Source: FEN-1297 sp964498065 | GTDB lineage: Bacteria; Bacteroidota; Ignavibacteria; Ignavibacteriales; Ignavibacteriaceae | Assembly (NCBI GenBank): GCA_964498065.1 | Contig: CAZCFZ010000083.1 | Location: forward strand, 1 to 16,731 | Reading direction: 5' to 3' | DNA length: 16,731 nt | Shown: in pieces, positions 14,707-16,731 of the stretch | Position numbering within the stretch: the stretch's first letter is position 1 | How the letters are laid out: each line of letters starts with the position of its first letter | Position numbers and translations under genes: made by a program | The notes under the pieces: model-generated | What the model was told of the DNA's origin: nothing | The model's database searches: none | What the model saw: the letters and a program-made list of their open reading frames with translations, nothing else

Positions 14707-15513
14707 ATGAGAAACTATATCTGTAAAACCTGCGGTACACAGTACGAAGCATCAACTGCTGCGCCTGAAAAGTGCTTGATATGCGAAGATGAAAGACAAT
14801 ATGTAAATCATAACGGGCAGGAATGGACCAATTTAAAAGAGCTTAGTCGTGATCATAAAAATTGTTTTGAAAAAATAGAAGACGGTTTAATAAGTATAAA
14901 AACCGAACCCGGCTTTGCAATAGGGCAGCGAGCATTTTTAGTGCAGTCGAATGAAGGTAATATTTTATGGGACTGCATTACATTGTTGGATGAAGATACC
15001 GTAAATGAAATAAAGAAAGCCGGGGGAATATATGCTGTTGCTATTTCCCATCCGCATTATTATTCAGCTATGACAGAATGGAGTACTGCGTTCGGAAACA
15101 TACCAATCTATATTCATAAAGACGATAAAGAATGGGTAATGAGAAAAAGCGATTCAATCCGTTTCTGGGAAGGGGAAAGTTTATCTTTAAATAATGATTT
15201 AACAATTATCCGCTGCGGGGGACATTTTGACGGTGCATCTGTTTTACACCGGCAAAGCGGTGCAAATGGAAAAGGTATATTGCTGTCGGGAGATACAATC
15301 CAGGTAGTACCCGACCGTAAGCATGTCAGCTTTATGTACAGTTACCCCAACCAGATACCGCTAAATGAAAAGAAAGTTAGGTATATTGTAAATTCAATTG
15401 AGCCGTTTGAATTTGAACGTATATACGGAGCATTTCAATACAGGGAAATATTAAGCAATGCAAAGTCGGCGGTAAGAAAATCTGCCGAGAGATATATTAA
15501 GGCGATTCAGTAA
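14707..15513 (+). CDS. Zinc-ribbon plus metallo-beta-lactamase-fold protein with a reduced metal site
   Basis: A 268-aa cytosolic protein. Residues 1-30 form a rubredoxin-like knuckle (YICKTCG, C6/C9; CLIC, C23/C26). The remainder is MBL-like: ISHPHYYSAMTEW (113-125), GGHFDGASVLH (171-181) and LLSGDT (192-197). The family motif HxHxDH is present here as H115-P-H117-Y-Y-S, so the D and second H of metal site 2 are replaced, while H115, H117, H173 and D196 remain. The late His of the fold is also not evident (IYGAFQY, 239-245). It may bind one metal, or be a redox or non-catalytic relative. It is the last gene of the likely operon. Confidence 0.82.
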   Translation: MRNYICKTCGTQYEASTAAPEKCLICEDERQYVNHNGQEWTNLKELSRDHKNCFEKIEDGLISIKTEPGFAIGQRAFLVQSNEGNILWDCITLLDEDTVNEIKKAGGIYAVAISHPHYYSAMTEWSTAFGNIPIYIHKDDKEWVMRKSDSIRFWEGESLSLNNDLTIIRCGGHFDGASVLHRQSGANGKGILLSGDTIQVVPDRKHVSFMYSYPNQIPLNEKKVRYIVNSIEPFEFERIYGAFQYREILSNAKSAVRKSAERYIKAIQ

Positions 15514-16021
15514 TCAATGCCGGTGTTTTTTACATAGAGGTATTGATACCGGAAACCATATACCTGTTTTCTATACTACTTCAATAATTCGGTAACGGAA
15601 CGCAGGCGCTTCACTCCGTGAAATTTTTATACGCAATTCTTTTAATGCGCGTTACTTATTTATTCATCCTCTACGTGGATGTAAGCTAGATTTTATTATT
15701 TTTTTTAACAACAATTAAACATCTACGATGTTTTCTGTATATCTGACCTTGTAGAAGTTATATTATTTAAGAAAAAGTAAATAGTAAACTCAAATCCTTG
15801 TAAAAGATTAACAAAATTTCATCAAAATAAACTCCATGCAAAAAGCTAACCTGCCTAACGATATACAAACCAAAAGTTCACAGATAAAAACGAATCAGCA
15901 CCAAAAAATATATTCATTAAAAATTCAGTTTTAACTGCGGATGATTCTTTTGTACCGGAGAGCAAATAAATTCTTGTTTAGAAAAAATATATTTAAAAGA
16001 AACAAGTGAAGGTTAAAAGCT
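15514..16021. other. Intergenic region without a recognisable gene
   Basis: 508 bp. A weak hairpin CATCC-TCTACGT-GGATG at 15665-15681 is followed, 10-20 bp on, by a T-rich tract (15691-15706), which could end the upstream operon. The palindrome GGTATTGATACC lies at about 15539-15550. From 15710 on the sequence is AT-rich, with GAAGG before the next start. No RNA gene seen. Confidence 0.45.
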
Positions 16022-16731
16022 ATGGCCAAGAAAAAAACAGGAACGGTAGAAGAGAAGAATTACACTTCGAATGATAACATTGGAGCACCAAAGATAGTTG
16101 ACCGTAAAACCTTCCAAGCGGAACTGGATGTATTGCGTGTCCGGGAGAAAGCCCATACAAGAGAAGGCGATGCAATTGCGGCAGCACGCCGCAGGCTTCC
16201 TATGGTTGAGGTAGATGCTGACACACCGCTAATTGGCGAACACGGGAAGGTTACTCTGTTGGATACATTTGAAGATCGCCGGATGCTTATCGCATACTAT
16301 TTTATGTGGTATCCCGACCGCCCTGCACCGGAACAGTGCGAGGGATGCACCTGGCTTACATCGCAAATAAGTGAGTTATCTTATATTCATTCCCGTAATG
16401 TTACTTACGCTGTATTTTGCCAGGGTCCCTACGAAGAAAGTAAGCGGTACCGCGACTTCATGGGGTGGAAGATGCCCTGGTACTCGGCTTATGATTCACG
16501 CGAAACTTTATTGGTTGGAAGACACGTGGGAATGTTTCATATCGTTTGCTATCTAAAGCAAGGTTCCAGGGTCTTCGAGACATACTGGACAACCGGACGC
16601 GGTGGTGAAGTAATTGACAACAGCTACGATTTGCTGGACTTAACCGTCTACGGAAGGCAGGAGAATTGGGAGGACTCTCCGAAGGGCTGGCCGCAAGGAA
16701 ACATTATAGACACGCTGCGTTCAAATGGACG
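16022..16731 (+). CDS. DUF899 family thioredoxin-like protein (partial, 3' end beyond window)
   Basis: The frame is open from the ATG at 16022 to the window end: 236 codons without a stop. Features: FQAELDVLRVREKAHTREGD (31-50), AAARRRLPMVEVD (53-65), a CxxC pair in EQCEGCTWL (C106, C109), FCQGPYEES (132-140), FMGWKMPWYSAYDS (146-159), VFETYWTTGRG (184-194) and LTVYGRQENWEDSPKGWPQG (207-226). This order is that of DUF899, related to the AhpC/thioredoxin fold; no reaction is settled. The family usually ends soon after this point, so perhaps only a few residues are missing. It has GAAGG about 10 bp upstream. It uses more GC-rich codons (CGC, GTC, GAC) than the restriction genes, which by eye hints at a different origin. 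Confidence 0.88.
   Translation, partial: MAKKKTGTVEEKNYTSNDNIGAPKIVDRKTFQAELDVLRVREKAHTREGDAIAAARRRLPMVEVDADTPLIGEHGKVTLLDTFEDRRMLIAYYFMWYPDRPAPEQCEGCTWLTSQISELSYIHSRNVTYAVFCQGPYEESKRYRDFMGWKMPWYSAYDSRETLLVGRHVGMFHIVCYLKQGSRVFETYWTTGRGGEVIDNSYDLLDLTVYGRQENWEDSPKGWPQGNIIDTLRSNG

Noticed and set aside
15665..15706. Intrinsic terminator after the MBL operon
   Set aside because: The stem is only 5 bp and the T tract starts about 10 bp away; kept only as a remark in the intergenic entry.
16371..16556. Plus-strand frame of 61 codons inside the DUF899 gene
   Set aside because: It is in another frame of a strongly recognisable DUF899 coding sequence.

Overview
The window most likely comes from a bacterium of the Bacteroidota/Chlorobi/Ignavibacteriota group, with Ignavibacteria the best guess. 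The first gene encodes a secreted YCF48-type repeat protein ending in a type IX secretion sorting domain of the NYPNPFNPSTTIEFS kind. Several other traits fit the group: a Bacteroidota-style Crp regulator, a DUF4097 protein, AT-rich DNA, and dispersed palindromes such as CGAGCGAAGTCGAG and runs of CCCACCCC/GGGGTGGG.

Layout. (1) 30-1749: a secreted T9SS cargo protein and a small uncharacterised protein. (2) 1800-5005: a non-coding repeat field, interrupted by one DUF4097 gene on the minus strand (3041-3886). The repeats are modular units with GC-rich palindromic ends. Two units, 2765 bp apart, are almost identical over about 410 bp, and a conserved tail of about 80-115 nt occurs five times. 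(3) 5047-9586, minus strand: a restriction-modification-like island. A 1057-residue Eco57I-type adenine methyltransferase overlaps by ATGA a 213-residue protein with a PD-(D/E)XK signature. Upstream lies a second PD-(D/E)XK-like gene, broken by a frameshift in an A8 tract. (4) 9587-12079, minus strand: a Crp/Fnr-type regulator, a small dimeric alpha/beta-barrel protein and an NmrA-type NAD(P)-binding oxidoreductase, with a strong terminator beyond the last gene. A small inverted-repeat element sits between the second and third genes. (5) 12350-12751, plus strand: a stand-alone bacterial CULT-domain protein, the thalidomide/uridine-binding fold of human cereblon, with all four zinc cysteines and the three cage tryptophans at the same spacing as the human protein. 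(6) 12752-13596: palindromes and a 152-bp MITE-like element. (7) 13597-15513: an apparent operon of a YdjM-like membrane protein, a YrdB/DUF2568 membrane protein and a zinc-ribbon plus metallo-beta-lactamase-fold protein with an altered metal site. (8) 16022-end: the first 236 residues of a DUF899 thioredoxin-like protein, cut by the window edge.

The most noteworthy points are the CULT protein, the two-gene methyltransferase/nuclease pair next to a frameshifted nuclease-like gene, and the modular repeat field with its five-copy tail. Function statements rest on motifs read by eye. No database search or structure prediction was run.
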